A DNA stretch of 64,000 nt from Leadbetterella sp040829825 (GTDB lineage Bacteria; Bacteroidota; Bacteroidia; Cytophagales; Spirosomataceae). The stretch is taken from NCBI RefSeq assembly GCF_040829825.1, contig NZ_JBFOLH010000003.1. One strand, given 5' to 3'. The notes under the pieces are model-generated. The model saw only the letters and a program-made list of their open reading frames with translations. It was not told the origin of the DNA and searched no databases. A program made the translations under genes and the position numbers. Position 1 is the stretch's first letter, and each line of letters begins with the position of its first letter. Positions 33,386-43,370 of the stretch are shown one piece after another.

Positions 33386-35437
33386 ATGCGATACACCGTT
33401 ACGGCCGCTTTAATTTATGCAAACGGCCCCATTCATATAGGTCACCTGGCCGGATGCTACATCCCGGCCGACATTTTCGTACGTTATCTCCGCTCAAAAG
33501 GCCAGGACGTGGCTTTTATCAGCGGTACCGATGAACACGGTGTGCCTATTACCATAAAAGCCAAAAAAGAGGGCATTACACCCCAGGAGGTGGTCGATAA
33601 ATACTATTCCATCATTAAGCAGTCGTTTGAAGATTTTGGTATCTCTTTCGACATCTATTCGCGCACTACTAACCCGGTTCACCACGAAACTTCACAGGAG
33701 TTCTTCCGGACGATGTACGACAAGGGATATTTTGATGAAATCGCTACCGAACAGTACTTTGATGAAACCGCCAACCAGTTCCTGGCAGACCGCTATATTG
33801 TGGGCGAATGCCCCGTTTGTCATAACGACGGTGCTTACGGTGACCAGTGCGAAAAATGCGGTTCTTCCCTGTCTCCTACCGAGCTGATCAATCCGCGGTC
33901 TACTATTTCAGGCTCCAAGCCCGTGATGAAGGAAACCAAAAACTGGTACCTGCCCCTGGATAAAATGCAGCCGCAGATTGAAAAATATGTGAATTCACAT
34001 ACCGAATGGAAGACCAACGTGTTCGGCCAGTGCCAGTCGTGGCTCAAGCAGGGCCTGCAGCCACGTGCCATGACCCGCGACCTCGACTGGGGCGTAAAAG
34101 TACCGGTGGAAGGTGCCGAGGGCAAGGTGCTTTATGTATGGTTTGATGCGCCCATCGGCTATATTTCCATGACCAAGGAATGGGCGGAGAAAGCCGGCAA
34201 AAACTGGGAGGATTACTGGAAAAACCCGGACACAAAGCTCATTAATTTTATCGGGAAGGATAACATTGTTTTCCACTGCATCATTTTCCCGGCCATGTGT
34301 ATGGCAGAGGGAAGCTATATCCTGGCTGACAATGTTCCGGCTAACGAGTTCATGAACCTGGAAAACGACAAGATCTCCACCTCGCGCAACTGGGCGGTAT
34401 GGCTGCACGAATACCTGGAGGAATTTCCCGGCAAGCAGGACGTGCTGCGGTATGTGCTGACCGCCAATGCCCCGGAAACCAAAGACAACGACTTCACCTG
34501 GAAAGACTTCCAGACCAAGAATAATTCGGAACTGGTGGGCATTTACGGAAATTTCGTGAACCGTACCGTAGTGCTTACCCAAAAGTATTTTGAAGGCAAA
34601 GTGCCGGAGAAAGGGTCGCTGGAAACCGTAGATACCGATACCCTGAAAGCCCTGGCGGAGCTTCCCGCACAAATTGCCGGCTCGCTTCAGCACTATAAGT
34701 TCAGGGAAGCACTGGCCGGCATGATGGAAGTGGCTCGCCTGGGAAACAAATACCTGGCCGATACCGAGCCCTGGAAAGTGTGGAAAGAAAATCCGGAAAG
34801 GGTAGCGACTATCCTGAATATTGCTACGCAGATCACGGCCACATTAGCTATAGTTTCAGAGCCTTTTCTCCCGTTTACAGCGAAAAAAATCTATACTCAG
34901 TTAAGCAGCAGTCGTTGGGCTCTTGCCGGCGACTCCCCCGTATGGGCCGATGCCGGCCAGGCCAGCCTGGTTCCTGCCGGTACGGAAGTGTTGCAGGACG
35001 GGCTCCTGTTTGAAAAGATTGAAGACGCAGCCATTGAGGCGCAGGTACAAAAATTATTAAATTCTAAAAAATTGAACGAACTTGAAGGAAAAACCGTACC
35101 GGCATTGAAACCGGTGATCCAGTTTGATGATTTTGCCCGGATGGACATCCGCATCGGCACTATCCTGGAAGCGGAGCCGATGAAGAAAAGCAAAAAGCTG
35201 CTGAAGTTTTTAGTGGACGACGGTTTTGAAAAAAGGACCATCCTGAGTGGAATTGCAGAGCATTTCTCTCCCGAAGAAATGGTAGGAAGGCAGGTTACCT
35301 TTATTGCTAACCTGGCTCCGAGAGCGATGATGGGTGTTGAGTCGCAGGGAATGATCCTGATGGCCGAAGATAAAGACGGAAGCCTTTCTCTCATCCAGCC
35401 GCACAAAGAGGTGTGGAGCGGCGCTACGGTGAATTAA
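33386..35437 (+). CDS. metG: Methionyl-tRNA synthetase
   Basis: A 683-residue class I synthetase charging tRNA-Met. HIGH motif in GPIHIGHLAG. The zinc knuckle has CPVC and CEKC (about 140-160). The usual KMSKS loop is written KISTS in NDKISTSRNW, which I believe is normal for this phylum. The last 110 residues form an EMAPII/Trbp111-type tRNA-binding domain (DFARMDIRIGTILEAEPMKKS, RAMMGVESQGMILMAE). The start follows the promoter. Confidence 0.96.
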   Translation: MRYTVTAALIYANGPIHIGHLAGCYIPADIFVRYLRSKGQDVAFISGTDEHGVPITIKAKKEGITPQEVVDKYYSIIKQSFEDFGISFDIYSRTTNPVHHETSQEFFRTMYDKGYFDEIATEQYFDETANQFLADRYIVGECPVCHNDGAYGDQCEKCGSSLSPTELINPRSTISGSKPVMKETKNWYLPLDKMQPQIEKYVNSHTEWKTNVFGQCQSWLKQGLQPRAMTRDLDWGVKVPVEGAEGKVLYVWFDAPIGYISMTKEWAEKAGKNWEDYWKNPDTKLINFIGKDNIVFHCIIFPAMCMAEGSYILADNVPANEFMNLENDKISTSRNWAVWLHEYLEEFPGKQDVLRYVLTANAPETKDNDFTWKDFQTKNNSELVGIYGNFVNRTVVLTQKYFEGKVPEKGSLETVDTDTLKALAELPAQIAGSLQHYKFREALAGMMEVARLGNKYLADTEPWKVWKENPERVATILNIATQITATLAIVSEPFLPFTAKKIYTQLSSSRWALAGDSPVWADAGQASLVPAGTEVLQDGLLFEKIEDAAIEAQVQKLLNSKKLNELEGKTVPALKPVIQFDDFARMDIRIGTILEAEPMKKSKKLLKFLVDDGFEKRTILSGIAEHFSPEEMVGRQVTFIANLAPRAMMGVESQGMILMAEDKDGSLSLIQPHKEVWSGATVN

Positions 35438-35463
35438 AGGTTTGGGGGTTTAACCGTGTATTC

Positions 35464-35508
35464 GGTTCTTGACTACGCTTGCAGTTCTCGACTACGCTCG
35501 AACTGACA
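35464..35508. repeat. Interspersed palindromic repeat, one full and one degenerate copy
   Basis: A degenerate copy (35464-35481) and a full copy (35484-35508, beginning GTTCTCGACT) of the 25-nt unit seen at 7123-7291, directly after the metG stop. Confidence 0.8.
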
Positions 35509-35544
35509 GGAACCGCTTTAGCCTAAACATCAACCAGATAAAAA

Positions 35545-36312
35545 ATGCAAATAAAGAACAACACCTTCTTTGTCTCGGGCGGGGCTTCCGGGTTGGGCGA
35601 GGCAACGGTCAGAATGATCGTTGAAAACGGGGGAAATGCAGTCATTGCTGATCTCAATGCCGATTCGGGGAAAGCCCTGCCGGATACCCTGGGCATCGCA
35701 GCTCTTTTTGTGAAAGCCGACATTACAAATGAAGAAGAAGTCATTGCGGCCCTCAACCACGGAACGGCTCGGTTCGGCGCTATCCACGGCCTGATCAACT
35801 GTGCCGGCCTGGGACCGGCCAGGCGGGTTCTCGGCAAAAACGGGGTGCATGACCTGGCCTTTTTTCAAAGAATCATCGCAGTAAACCTGACCGGCAGCTT
35901 CAATACCCTGCGCCTGGCCGCCGACAAGATGCAGCATAACACCCCCAATGAGGAAGGAGAAAGGGGCGTGATCATCAATACGGCTTCGGTAGCGGCCTTC
36001 GAAGGCCAGATAGGCCAGGCAGCCTATTCTGCCTCTAAGGGCGGTATTGTAGCCATGACGCTCCCCATTGCCCGCGAGCTGGCCCGTACGGGTATACGGG
36101 TAATGGCGGTTGCCCCCGGCATTTTTGAAACCCCGCTCCTGGCCGCCTACACGCAGGAGGTCAGGGATTCTCTCGGGGCACAGGTTCCGTTTCCTTCACG
36201 GCTCGGGAAACCGGAAGAATATGCCCGGCTGGTAAAGCATATCATTGAGAACCCCATGCTGAACGGTGAGGTTATCCGCCTCGACGGAGCCATACGCATG
36301 GCCGCAAAATAG
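35545..36312 (+). CDS. SDR oxidoreductase, 3-hydroxyacyl-CoA dehydrogenase type
   Basis: A 255-residue NAD-dependent short-chain dehydrogenase. Cofactor motif GGASGLGEAT, Asp in ADLNAD favouring NAD over NADP, catalytic Ser in INTASVAAFEGQ, and Tyr/Lys in YSASKGG. The overall pattern (VAPGIFETPLLAAYTQEVRDSLGAQVPFPSRLGKPEEYA) resembles type-2 3-hydroxyacyl-CoA dehydrogenase (HSD10) rather than the FabG reductase. A role in fatty-acid or branched-chain acyl-CoA oxidation is likely but not certain. Confidence 0.85.
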   Translation: MQIKNNTFFVSGGASGLGEATVRMIVENGGNAVIADLNADSGKALPDTLGIAALFVKADITNEEEVIAALNHGTARFGAIHGLINCAGLGPARRVLGKNGVHDLAFFQRIIAVNLTGSFNTLRLAADKMQHNTPNEEGERGVIINTASVAAFEGQIGQAAYSASKGGIVAMTLPIARELARTGIRVMAVAPGIFETPLLAAYTQEVRDSLGAQVPFPSRLGKPEEYARLVKHIIENPMLNGEVIRLDGAIRMAAK

Positions 36313-36425
36313 GCCCGAAAGGCAAATTTTGAACAGGTTCTGCGTTTTATTCCGGATTTCATTAAGAATAATTGGAATCCGTCAGCGTTAAAGTTTTATC
36401 TTTAGCACATAAGTGTCGGTAATTC

Positions 36426-39284
36426 ATGAAGAAAAACTACATCCTTTTCTTTCTCCTCCTCTGTCCTGTATTTGCTTTTGCAACGCATATCCGGGCAGGA
36501 GAGATCACGGCTACAAGGTTACCGGGTACCCAGCTGACGTACCGTATAACGCTGGTTACCTATGCCGATGAAATCTTAGGGCGGATGGCCAATGACATGG
36601 AAGAGGCCGTAACCTTCAATCTCGGCTTCTCCACATCGCGCGTGGAAAAAATCACGGCACGCCGTAAAGAGCGGGTCATGATCAACCAGGCTACATCCAG
36701 AAACGTGTATGACACCACCTACACTTTCCCGGCTGCCGGGTATTATACCATAGGAGTAAGCATTGTTAACCGAAATGAGAATACCATTAACCTGCCCGCA
36801 CCTACCGGCTCTCAAAGCATCAGCTTCTACGTGCAGACCTCTATCCTGATCAATTCCAATGTGGGGTACAACAGTACTCCCCTGCTGCTGAATATACCCA
36901 TAGACTCTGCCGCCGTAGGCCAGAAATTTATCCATAATCCCGGGGCGTTTGATATTGACGGCGACTCACTTTCCTACAAGCTGACCATTCCGCGAAAAGA
37001 CCAGGTTGCTCCTACAGGTACTACCACGGGTCTGGGCGTTTTTATCCCGGAATACCTTGAACCGAATACCGTGGGTCCGCCTCCTGTACTAAACCAGGCG
37101 GGAACCGGCCCGGCCACGTTTACCATCAACCCCAGAACCGGTGACCTTGTCTGGGATGCCCCCAGGCAGGCCGGGCAATACAATGTGGCCTTTGTGATTG
37201 AAGAATGGCGGAAAGGATACGACGGCGGCTATGTCAAGATCGGTGAGATCGTGCGCGATATGCAGATCATTGTGGTAGAGACCGATAATATAGCCCCGGT
37301 TCTTACCCTCCCGGCCGATATCTGTGTTGAAGCCGGTGAAAAAGTAGAATTTGAGGTACTGGCCCAGGATGCCAACATCAGCCAGCAGCTGAAGCTTACC
37401 AGCTCAGGCGGTGTGTATAATAAAGACCCGGCCGGACGACCGTTCAGCTATATTCCGCCTGAGCCGGCAAAATTCTCAAGCACCCCGGCTGCAGGAAAAG
37501 TGACCGGTCGCTTTGAATGGCAGACCAACTGCCTCCACGCCCGTGAACAGGCCTATAACATTGTATTTAAGGTAGAAGATAACCCCGGCAGGTTTACCAC
37601 CTCACTGGTAGATCTGAAATCATTGAACATCCGTGTTTTACCGCCCCGGCCCAAAGCACTGGTAGCCGAAGCCGCTGATAACGGCAACCGCCTCTCGTGG
37701 AAGCCGCTGACGGCGTGCAATGATAACGGTAAAATCCTGGTGTACCGGAAAAGCGGCTGCAGCGGGTTAAACCCGGGTACCTGTACCTCCGGCATGCCCG
37801 CGGGCTGGGGTTACCAGCTGATCGGCGAGGTGACCACCAAAGACAGCACGTTCCTCGACGGCACGGCTGCCGAAGGAGAAATCTACAGCTACCGCCTAGT
37901 GACTGAAATTGCAGAAAACAATTTTATCTCCATCCGGAGCGCTCCTTCCGTAGAATTCTGTATCGGCTCAGATGTAAAGCCGGGCACCAGTGTCATCACC
38001 CGCGTTTCTGTGACCGAAACGTCGCGTTCGGCCGGGAAAATAGAAGTAAAATGGTCTTTGCCTCTGAATGTGGATCTGAACACCCTTCCTGCTGAACGGG
38101 TATACAAGCTGTACCGGGCCGAAGGGATCGGCGGGGAAAATTTCACCCAGATCCATACGAAAACTACAAGCTTCACCGATACCACCGATACGTATTTCCT
38201 GGATCAGAACCTGAATACGGAAGAAAAAGTATACCGTTACAAGGTGGAGATCTATACCGAAAGCAGCAAGTTAAGGGCCTCATCCCCTCCGGCTTCATCG
38301 GTGTTGTTGTCTGCCCGTACCGCCAACCAGGCTGTGCCGCTGACCTGGGAAGCCAACACCCCCTGGAGCAACGAAAATCATACGCATTACATTTACCGTC
38401 AGGATGCTTCTGACCGGTTTAACCTGATCCATAAGCTGGAGGTGACCGATGCCAATTCGTTTACCTATACCGACACCGGTGCCGATACGGAAAAAGGCGA
38501 CGGAGACATCAGCACCGGGCTCATTAACGGGGAAACCTATTGCTACCGGGTTCTGACCCAAGGAGAATACGAGGCATTCAGCCAGCTGGGCATATTACCG
38601 AACTATTCACAGGTAAAATGTGCCACCCCGCTGGATCAGTCGCCTCCGTGTACACCCGAAATCAATGCCTCGGGCACCATCACCTGCGAGCAATATCAGA
38701 ACAGTGATTTCTGTGATGAAAGTACCTTTGTCAATACCATCACCTGGAATAACCCCACTGACGGAGCCTCAGGCCCCTGCCGGAACGACATCATCAGCTA
38801 CAACATTTATTTCGGGCGGTATGAGCTCACCGAGCCTTCGCTTATTGCTACCGTGCAGGCATCCGGGCTGAACACATTTACGCACCGGAAGAACCGTACA
38901 GAAGGTTTTGCCGGATGCTACTATATCGCGGCCGTTAATTCATTGGGGCTGGAAAGCGCGCTCAGTGGCCGGGTCTGCTTTGATAACTGCGAAAAATTAT
39001 CGTTTCCGAATGTATTTTCACCCAACGGCGACGGGAAGAACGATACTTTCACCCCCATGAACTGCCCGGCATTCATCAAAGATGCAAAAATGGAGATCTA
39101 CGGGGCGCACGGACAACGGGTCAGAAGTATTCTTTCAGCCGATATGGAATGGGACGGAAAAGACAATAACGGGCGCGAGCTGGCCTCCGGAACGTATTAC
39201 TACGTAGTTACGGTCAACTTTGAGCGGCTGGATCCGAAGGGCAGCACTAAGGAATACAAGGGATACGTTACACTGATCCGGTAA
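36426..39284 (+). CDS. T9SS-secreted adhesin-like protein with gliding-motility C-terminal domain
   Basis: A 952-residue surface protein. The signal peptide (MKKNYILFFLLLCPVFAFA) is followed by a T-H-IRAGE start common to large Bacteroidota surface proteins. Several cadherin/Ig- and fibronectin-III-like beta modules follow (LTYRITLVTYADE, SAPSVEFCIGSD, PLTWEANTPWSNENHTHYIYRQD). The C-terminal 85 residues (FPNVFSPNGDGKNDTFTP, KMEIYGAHG, WDGKDNNGRELASGTYYYV) form the type B T9SS sorting domain, so it should be exported by the T9SS and placed on the cell surface. A TATCTTTA element lies at 36397-36404. Confidence 0.88.
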   Translation: MKKNYILFFLLLCPVFAFATHIRAGEITATRLPGTQLTYRITLVTYADEILGRMANDMEEAVTFNLGFSTSRVEKITARRKERVMINQATSRNVYDTTYTFPAAGYYTIGVSIVNRNENTINLPAPTGSQSISFYVQTSILINSNVGYNSTPLLLNIPIDSAAVGQKFIHNPGAFDIDGDSLSYKLTIPRKDQVAPTGTTTGLGVFIPEYLEPNTVGPPPVLNQAGTGPATFTINPRTGDLVWDAPRQAGQYNVAFVIEEWRKGYDGGYVKIGEIVRDMQIIVVETDNIAPVLTLPADICVEAGEKVEFEVLAQDANISQQLKLTSSGGVYNKDPAGRPFSYIPPEPAKFSSTPAAGKVTGRFEWQTNCLHAREQAYNIVFKVEDNPGRFTTSLVDLKSLNIRVLPPRPKALVAEAADNGNRLSWKPLTACNDNGKILVYRKSGCSGLNPGTCTSGMPAGWGYQLIGEVTTKDSTFLDGTAAEGEIYSYRLVTEIAENNFISIRSAPSVEFCIGSDVKPGTSVITRVSVTETSRSAGKIEVKWSLPLNVDLNTLPAERVYKLYRAEGIGGENFTQIHTKTTSFTDTTDTYFLDQNLNTEEKVYRYKVEIYTESSKLRASSPPASSVLLSARTANQAVPLTWEANTPWSNENHTHYIYRQDASDRFNLIHKLEVTDANSFTYTDTGADTEKGDGDISTGLINGETYCYRVLTQGEYEAFSQLGILPNYSQVKCATPLDQSPPCTPEINASGTITCEQYQNSDFCDESTFVNTITWNNPTDGASGPCRNDIISYNIYFGRYELTEPSLIATVQASGLNTFTHRKNRTEGFAGCYYIAAVNSLGLESALSGRVCFDNCEKLSFPNVFSPNGDGKNDTFTPMNCPAFIKDAKMEIYGAHGQRVRSILSADMEWDGKDNNGRELASGTYYYVVTVNFERLDPKGSTKEYKGYVTLIR

Positions 39285-39311
39285 GAGAACGGGTTTTCGT
39301 CTTCGCTTTCG

Positions 39312-39374
39312 GTTCTCGTCTTCGCTCGAACTGACAGGAACCGGCGCCACTTGTCAGTTCGAGCGTAGTCGAGA
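39312..39374. repeat. Interspersed palindromic repeat, inverted pair
   Basis: A slightly diverged copy (39312-39336) and an inverted copy (39352-39374) of the 25-nt unit, forming an imperfect hairpin with a 15-base loop between the convergent T9SS cargo and peptide transporter genes. It may act as a bidirectional terminator. Confidence 0.8.
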
Positions 39375-39386
39375 GGCATATTAGGT

Positions 39387-41150
39387 TTATCTTACCCCAT
39401 GCATCAGCTTTTTAATGACCGGCCGTGAAATAACGGCCAGAACAGCAGCACCAAAAGCAATGGAGGCCAGCATCCAGAAGAAATAGCTGATGCCTTTTTC
39501 ATCGGCTACACGGTCAATGCTTTCACCGAATTTGGCCGCGGCTTTCATGCCGATGGCTACGGCCAGGTACCAGATACCGAACATCACGGCGATCATACGG
39601 GCAGGTACCAGCTTACTTACATACGACAGGCCCACCGGAGAGATACAGAGCTCACCCATGGTAAAGAAAAGATACACCAGGATCAGCCAGATCATGCTTA
39701 CCGAGGCGGTGCGGGCACCTACTTCAATAGAACCGGCCCCAAAGGCAATACAGGCTGCCCCGATGGCCAGCAGCAACATGCCCAGGCCGTATTTGTAGTT
39801 GGCCGGCGGATTGAAACGGCTGTCCCAGAATTTCGTAAAAAGCGGAGCCAGGCTGATCACAAACAGCGAATTCAGCGTACTGAACCAGGAAGCGGGCACT
39901 TCGAGGGTTTCCCGGGAAAACTGGTTTTTGAGCATCCAGAGGGCAATTCCCCACACAATAACAAAGCTGGAGCCGAGAATTACATTGGCCAGCGTATAAT
40001 GCCGGAAAGTTTGCCCGAAAAGCTTAAACAACACCCAGGTTATAATGCCCAGCGGAATAACCGTGAGAGACGCATTGGCCAGCTTAAAAATAAGCCCGGC
40101 ATTTCCTTCCAGCATGCGGTGGGTATAGTCTCTTGCAAAAATGGTGAGCGTACCCGGAGCCTGCTCAAAAATAGCCCAGAAGAAGGCGGCAAGAAAAGCA
40201 AAAAAGGTAACGGCAATCATACGGTCACGAATAACCCGCGAATACCGGGGAATCCGGATGAGCAGCAATACCAGGAAAAGCGCAAGGGCCAGTAAAATGG
40301 TGAAGTTGTTGCCTGAAAACCCGAGTACGCTGAAATCGAAGATATCAACAGCCCCTTTCGAAATAATCTTTACCGGTTCAAAGACGATCCAGAGCAGCCC
40401 GAGAAGGATCATAACACCGATCAGCACCAGCTGAAACGCCGTAAACGGGTTACGCTTGTCTTCATCTGTTACGGCTTTCTGTACATTTTCTCCCTGCGTG
40501 GCTTTTTTAGGCTTTAAACCTATATTTCCAAAAATATCCTGGGAAAACCAGAACTGCAGGAGTCCGAAGAACATAAAAATACCGGCCAGGCCAAATCCCA
40601 GGCTCCAGCCTACCTGTTCTCCCAGGTACCCGCACAGCAGGATTCCGAAAAACGAGCCCGAGTTCACGCCCATATAGAATATGGTATAGGCCCCGTCTTT
40701 CTTTTCCGGGTGGTCTTTGTAAATCTCTGACAGGATAGAGGTCATGTTAGGCTTGAAAAACCCGTTACCAAAAACCAGTAAAATAAGGCCTGTATAGGTA
40801 AAGAACGGGGTTTCTGCCGCCATAGAAGCATGGCCCAGGGTCATCAGGAAAGCACCTACCACCACCGCCAGCCGGTAACCGATGATATTATCGGCAAAAT
40901 AGCCGCCCAGCATGGTAGACAGGTACACGAGGCCCACATAAGAGCCGAAAAGGGCCATGGCCTGTTCCCGGCTCCAGTCCCAGCCGCCGTCGCCTATGGT
41001 AGACGTCAGGAAAAGTACGAGCAGCGCCCGCATCCCGTAAAACGAGAAGCGCTCCCACATTTCTGTAAAAAACAAGACAAATAAACCGGACGGGTGGCCT
41101 AAAACTTTGGATTTAAAAAAATCAGGGTTGGTCTCAGCAGACGGGTTCAT
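39387..41150 (-). CDS. POT/PTR2-family proton-coupled peptide transporter
   Basis: A 587-residue inner-membrane transporter of di- and tripeptides driven by protons. It opens with the family E1XXERF motif (FFTEMWERFSFYGMRALLVLFL), then FYMGVNSGSFFGILLCGYLGE. There are 12-14 predicted helices with a large cytoplasmic loop after helix 6 (KKATQGENVQKAVTDEDKR). It is longer than E. coli DtpA (about 500) owing to the inserted helices. Neighbouring genes are unrelated. Confidence 0.92.
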   Translation of the reverse strand: MNPSAETNPDFFKSKVLGHPSGLFVLFFTEMWERFSFYGMRALLVLFLTSTIGDGGWDWSREQAMALFGSYVGLVYLSTMLGGYFADNIIGYRLAVVVGAFLMTLGHASMAAETPFFTYTGLILLVFGNGFFKPNMTSILSEIYKDHPEKKDGAYTIFYMGVNSGSFFGILLCGYLGEQVGWSLGFGLAGIFMFFGLLQFWFSQDIFGNIGLKPKKATQGENVQKAVTDEDKRNPFTAFQLVLIGVMILLGLLWIVFEPVKIISKGAVDIFDFSVLGFSGNNFTILLALALFLVLLLIRIPRYSRVIRDRMIAVTFFAFLAAFFWAIFEQAPGTLTIFARDYTHRMLEGNAGLIFKLANASLTVIPLGIITWVLFKLFGQTFRHYTLANVILGSSFVIVWGIALWMLKNQFSRETLEVPASWFSTLNSLFVISLAPLFTKFWDSRFNPPANYKYGLGMLLLAIGAACIAFGAGSIEVGARTASVSMIWLILVYLFFTMGELCISPVGLSYVSKLVPARMIAVMFGIWYLAVAIGMKAAAKFGESIDRVADEKGISYFFWMLASIAFGAAVLAVISRPVIKKLMHGVR

Positions 41151-41263
41151 ACGATAATTCAGGATAGACTATTAAACAAAACTACGAAAAAGTATTGATA
41201 TTCCGGCTATCAGCGGCAACAACAAAGGGGATTACCCGCCCAACGGCTTTGAACCTCCTGAAT

Positions 41264-41311
41264 AAAAAAGCCCGGAAAAGACACAAAATGTATTTGCGTT
41301 CTTTCCGGGCT
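41264..41311 (-). terminator. Intrinsic terminator after the TlpA-like gene
   Basis: Reading minus, AGCCCGGAAA (41311-41302) pairs with TTTCCGGGCT (41278-41269) across a 23-base loop, followed by TTTTTT. Confidence 0.75.
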
Positions 41312-41332
41312 CCTTCTCCTGAATTTTTAATT

Positions 41333-43210
41333 TTATTCCGTTCCGGCCATTTCAATCATCAGCGAGAGCTCATCTACCAGCTTATCGGCACTGCCGCTGA
41401 AGCCGATAGAAGTGAACCGGATATTTCCTTTCTTATCAAGAACAAATTTGGTGGGGATACCGCTAACCCCGTACGAGTCGATTACTTTATTGTCCAGGTC
41501 AAGCAATACCTCAAACGGATAAGCTCCTTTTTCAATAAACGCAGCTACTTCTTTCTTGATGTCCTTCCCGTTTTCCCAGGCGTTGATAAATACAAATTTT
41601 ACATTGGGATCGTCCTTGTATTTTTCCTGTGCTTTTTTCATCCCGGGGAAAGACGCGATGCACGGTCCGCACCAGGTAGCCCAGAAATCAACAATCACGG
41701 TTTTGCCCTTCAGCTCTTCCAGCTTTACTTCTGACCCGTCGAGGTTCAGCAGAGCAAATACCGGTGCCGGTTTGTTCTGCTGTTTTTTCATCAGCTCTTC
41801 CCGCATTTTCTCTTTTGCTTCTACCTCCAGTGAGGCGATATACGCGTCAAAGCCTTCTTCCGAATTTTTTTCTTTTACGTAAGCTCTTTTCAGTACCTCT
41901 TTAATTTCCGAGCCCGATTTCCCGTCTACCACAAACTTTTCCAGCTGGGGTTTATATTCACTGTACGGCAATATTTTTTCGGCCAACTGGGCGTACATAC
42001 CGTTATAGGCGGGATTACCCCCTTCGGCTACGGTAATGGCCGCATCTTTTGCATATTTATAGCCCTCTTCATACTTCCCTGATTTGAAAAGAACAGCACC
42101 ATACGTGTCTGCATACATGGCATAGGTGCTTTTTTTCGGCTTTATTTTCTTTTCCGACTGTCCGGCGGCTACCGCCTTATCCCATTCCTCTTTGGCGTAA
42201 GAGGTGGCAAACCGGGCAAATTCTTCTGCTTTAGGAAGATCGGTTCCATCTTCATACATCTTCCAGGCAGTATTGTTGTAGAGCGATGCCAGCCTTACTT
42301 TATCATCAAACGGTAACGTTGTAATGGCATTCTGCAGGCCATCCCAGTCTTTGGCTGCCATATAGGCACTCAAAAGGTTGCTTTTCAGGTTGGGAACAGA
42401 CGCCTTGCTGCTTTTGAAGTTCGGAAGGGTCTCTATATTGGCGATGATCTGTTCGTACAGCTCCTTTTTCTTCGCCAGGTCTTTTTCATTCGCAAACTTC
42501 GTGATCATTTCCTGGGCTACCCACGTGCCCTCCGGGAACCGGGTTTTCCTTTCTTCTGCCAAAGCTTTTACGTTGTCGGCCTGCTTAACCATGCTGTACA
42601 ATTGCGACAGGTAAGTGTAGTCGGCTTCGGTTTTCAGGCCGGCCGGCTTAAATGCATCAATTTCCTGCTGAATGGCCGCACCTCCTTTCTCTTTATCGTC
42701 GGCCAGCTTCATCCGGAATACATTCAGCTTTGCGCTCCGGTTATCGGGGTGAAATTGCAGCTCCCGTTCCAGGGCCGCCAGTGCCCGTTCCTTATCGCCT
42801 GTTATACCCGATTCTTCACCGTAATACTGGTAAAAGTACGATTTGGCGATATTGGCATTTTTCCGCGGTTTACCGTTTTCATACAGCTCAATGGTATACC
42901 CGTTGCCCTGGTTATTGTCGGTGGCTCCGCCTGCCGTTACCGTGAAGTAAACCAGCGTGGCAGAGGTATCCGTTTTGAAGGTAGCGGTATATTTCCCGGC
43001 AGTACGCTTAGCCTGAAAATCCAGGTCGTCGGGAAACAGGCCTTTGAATTCCATTCCTGAGATTTTGACCGGAACCACGGCCGACGGCTTGTAGCTGATG
43101 GTGATGGCATCGCCCGGTTTGGGCTTTTCCGGCGAAAAAGTGAATTCACCCTGTGCAAAGGCAGCACACGAAAGCAGAGCAGAAAACGCGATAGTAAGGA
43201 TCTTTTTCAT
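41333..43210 (-). CDS. Large TlpA-like thioredoxin-domain envelope protein
   Basis: A 625-residue exported protein: signal peptide MKKILTIAFSALLSCAAFAQ, a beta-rich N-terminal domain (to about 120), then a helical TPR-like middle (LSQLYSMVKQADNVKAL, YAMYADTYGAVLFKSGKYEEGYKYAKDA). The thioredoxin fold starts at about 480, with active site WATWCGPC and cis-Pro in GIPTKFVL. It resembles TlpA/ResA reductants used in periplasmic thiol maintenance and cytochrome maturation, with a much larger front end. It follows the sigma/anti-sigma operon on the same strand but is separated by a strong hairpin, so it probably has a separate promoter. Confidence 0.83.
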   Translation of the reverse strand: MKKILTIAFSALLSCAAFAQGEFTFSPEKPKPGDAITISYKPSAVVPVKISGMEFKGLFPDDLDFQAKRTAGKYTATFKTDTSATLVYFTVTAGGATDNNQGNGYTIELYENGKPRKNANIAKSYFYQYYGEESGITGDKERALAALERELQFHPDNRSAKLNVFRMKLADDKEKGGAAIQQEIDAFKPAGLKTEADYTYLSQLYSMVKQADNVKALAEERKTRFPEGTWVAQEMITKFANEKDLAKKKELYEQIIANIETLPNFKSSKASVPNLKSNLLSAYMAAKDWDGLQNAITTLPFDDKVRLASLYNNTAWKMYEDGTDLPKAEEFARFATSYAKEEWDKAVAAGQSEKKIKPKKSTYAMYADTYGAVLFKSGKYEEGYKYAKDAAITVAEGGNPAYNGMYAQLAEKILPYSEYKPQLEKFVVDGKSGSEIKEVLKRAYVKEKNSEEGFDAYIASLEVEAKEKMREELMKKQQNKPAPVFALLNLDGSEVKLEELKGKTVIVDFWATWCGPCIASFPGMKKAQEKYKDDPNVKFVFINAWENGKDIKKEVAAFIEKGAYPFEVLLDLDNKVIDSYGVSGIPTKFVLDKKGNIRFTSIGFSGSADKLVDELSLMIEMAGTE

Positions 43211-43285
43211 GTGTTTAGAGTTTCATTGACGGCTAAAGATACGGAAATGATCGTAAAAAACCCAAATGATAACTATTTTTTTAGG

Positions 43286-43343
43286 TGCAGGAAGGTGCCT
43301 GAAAAGGAGCGGTGAACCGTTCCTTTTCAGGCACCTTCCTGCA
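43286..43343. repeat. 58-nt near-perfect hairpin
   Basis: Arms 43286-43308 and 43321-43343 are exact complements over 23 bp. A G-T pair and CGG/CCG extend the helix to a TGAA loop, for about 27 bp in all. There is no T-run on either exit: on the minus strand it is followed by A-rich sequence. It is therefore not an ordinary terminator. It lies between the DUF4097 gene and the TlpA-like gene. Confidence 0.85.
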
Positions 43344-43370
43344 GATTCTATCCGGTCCGGATAAGATTTC

